64,000 bases of DNA from Streptomyces sp. CB02923 (GTDB lineage Bacteria > Actinomycetota > Actinomycetes > Streptomycetales > Streptomycetaceae). The position numbers and the translations under genes are program-made. The DNA is taken from contig NZ_LWKZ01000001.1 of the NCBI RefSeq assembly GCF_001905005.1, forward strand, positions 375,775-439,774, read 5' to 3'. This document shows positions 57,398-64,000 of this stretch, piece after piece (the stretch's first letter is position 1; each line of letters opens with the position of its first letter). The notes below the pieces were generated by a model. The model made no database searches and had not been told where the DNA came from. It saw only the letters and a program-made list of their open reading frames with translations.

Positions 57398-57877
57398 TCA
57401 GCCCTTCCGGGCGGCTCCCCGGTCGGACGACGGCCACACGTACGGCAGGCCCTCCGGGACCCCGGGGAAGAGTGCGCGGTAGTGCTCCGGAGCCTTGCTC
57501 ACCAGGGCCGACTGGTGGCTGCGGTGGAACGCCGGGTCGCCCAGCCAGTTCGGGAGCTCACCGGCCCCGGCCAGTTCGGCGTAGGAGCGGACGGGGGTGC
57601 GGGGGCGGTGTGCGGTGAAGTCCCGGCCGAGGGTCGTGGCGCAGGTGTCCTGGCGGCCGGCGTCGGTCCATTCGCGGCACATTTCGAGGCCGTACCGGAC
57701 GAGGGCCTCCTCGTAGCCCGCCCACATGCGTACGGCCGGGTGGTGCCGCCAGCCGTAGCCGGGGACGGTGAGGCCGCGCAGGACCTGGAGGGTCTCCACC
57801 CGCTGTTTTCCGAGGCGGCGCGCGTCGAGGACGGCGGCGGAGGCCGCGAAGTCGGGGTACGGGAGGAAGGTCTGCAT
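57398..57877 (-). CDS. MSMEG_6728-family protein (pyrimidine dimer DNA glycosylase-like)
   Basis: Predicted 159 aa. MQTFLPYPDFAASAAVLDAR followed by RLGKQRVETLQVLRGL is the characteristic N-terminus of this actinobacterial family, which is distantly related to T4 endonuclease V-type pyrimidine dimer glycosylases. HHPAVRMWAGYEEALVRYG is also conserved. Activity in actinobacteria is untested to my knowledge. It lies just downstream of the NRPS gene and is probably independent of it. Confidence 0.85.
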   Translation of the reverse strand: MQTFLPYPDFAASAAVLDARRLGKQRVETLQVLRGLTVPGYGWRHHPAVRMWAGYEEALVRYGLEMCREWTDAGRQDTCATTLGRDFTAHRPRTPVRSYAELAGAGELPNWLGDPAFHRSHQSALVSKAPEHYRALFPGVPEGLPYVWPSSDRGAARKG

Positions 57878-57947
57878 GGGACAGGTGTAGCCCCTGCACG
57901 GAGACCGTGCAGGGGCGGTTGCTTCCTTCGGCCCAGCGGGCCGGGCG

Positions 57948-64000
<6,053 letters not shown>

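Overview
The window is high-GC DNA with the coding habits of a Streptomyces-like actinomycete: GTG and TTG starts, chains of four-base gene overlaps, rare TTA codons confined to a few regulatory and cluster genes, and large secondary-metabolism operons. No rRNA and no complete tRNA gene is present.

Left third (1 to about 21.2 kb) is accessory DNA stacked at a tRNA-Arg(CCG) target. It begins with the end of a C5 DNA methyltransferase and a DnaB-N-like protein. A type I-E CRISPR-Cas system follows: cse1, cse2, cas7e, cas5e, cas6e, an array of about 39 repeats, then cas3 on the far side of the array. No cas1 or cas2 is present. Diverged direct copies of a small membrane-protein gene plus a hairpin and a short module flank the whole system. 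After a PD-(D/E)XK/DUF5655 protein comes a 51-bp tRNA-Arg 3' end (15261-15311), repeated exactly at 21162-21212. Between the copies is a small element with a tyrosine integrase, an IS5-type insertion sequence, about 480-bp inverted arms, several palindromes and a few small genes, but no recognisable replication or transfer genes.

Middle (21.4-38 kb). A nine-gene minus-strand operon (nucleotidyltransferase, helical protein, NAD-dependent reductase, acyl-CoA dehydrogenase, class III aminotransferase, SRPBCC protein, ABC exporter, Nudix hydrolase) diverges from a nine-gene plus-strand isoprenoid operon (idi, trans-prenyl synthase, two cis-prenyltransferase-like proteins of which one has lost its active-site signature, a P-loop kinase, and four related cupin-like proteins of which the last has lost two of three predicted metal ligands). 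I do not recognise this as a known pathway.

Right-centre (38-57.4 kb). A class II lanthipeptide locus has a 54-aa precursor whose core, SSGYFCTITTECFC, looks like an actagardine core shortened at its C-terminus, plus LanM and a MacB-type ABC exporter. Downstream on the same strand are a SARP activator, a sulfotransferase, CysD/CysN and an FAD protein, suggesting sulfation of a product. A third cis-prenyltransferase of normal undecaprenyl-synthase type, a two-component system and a second ABC exporter follow. TTA codons in the exporter genes, the SARP and the trans-prenyl synthase point to bldA control.

Right end (57.4-64 kb). A small MSMEG_6728-type protein precedes the 3' part of an NRPS, read on the minus strand as A-T-C-A-T-C, ending in a condensation domain with no thioesterase; its start lies beyond the window.
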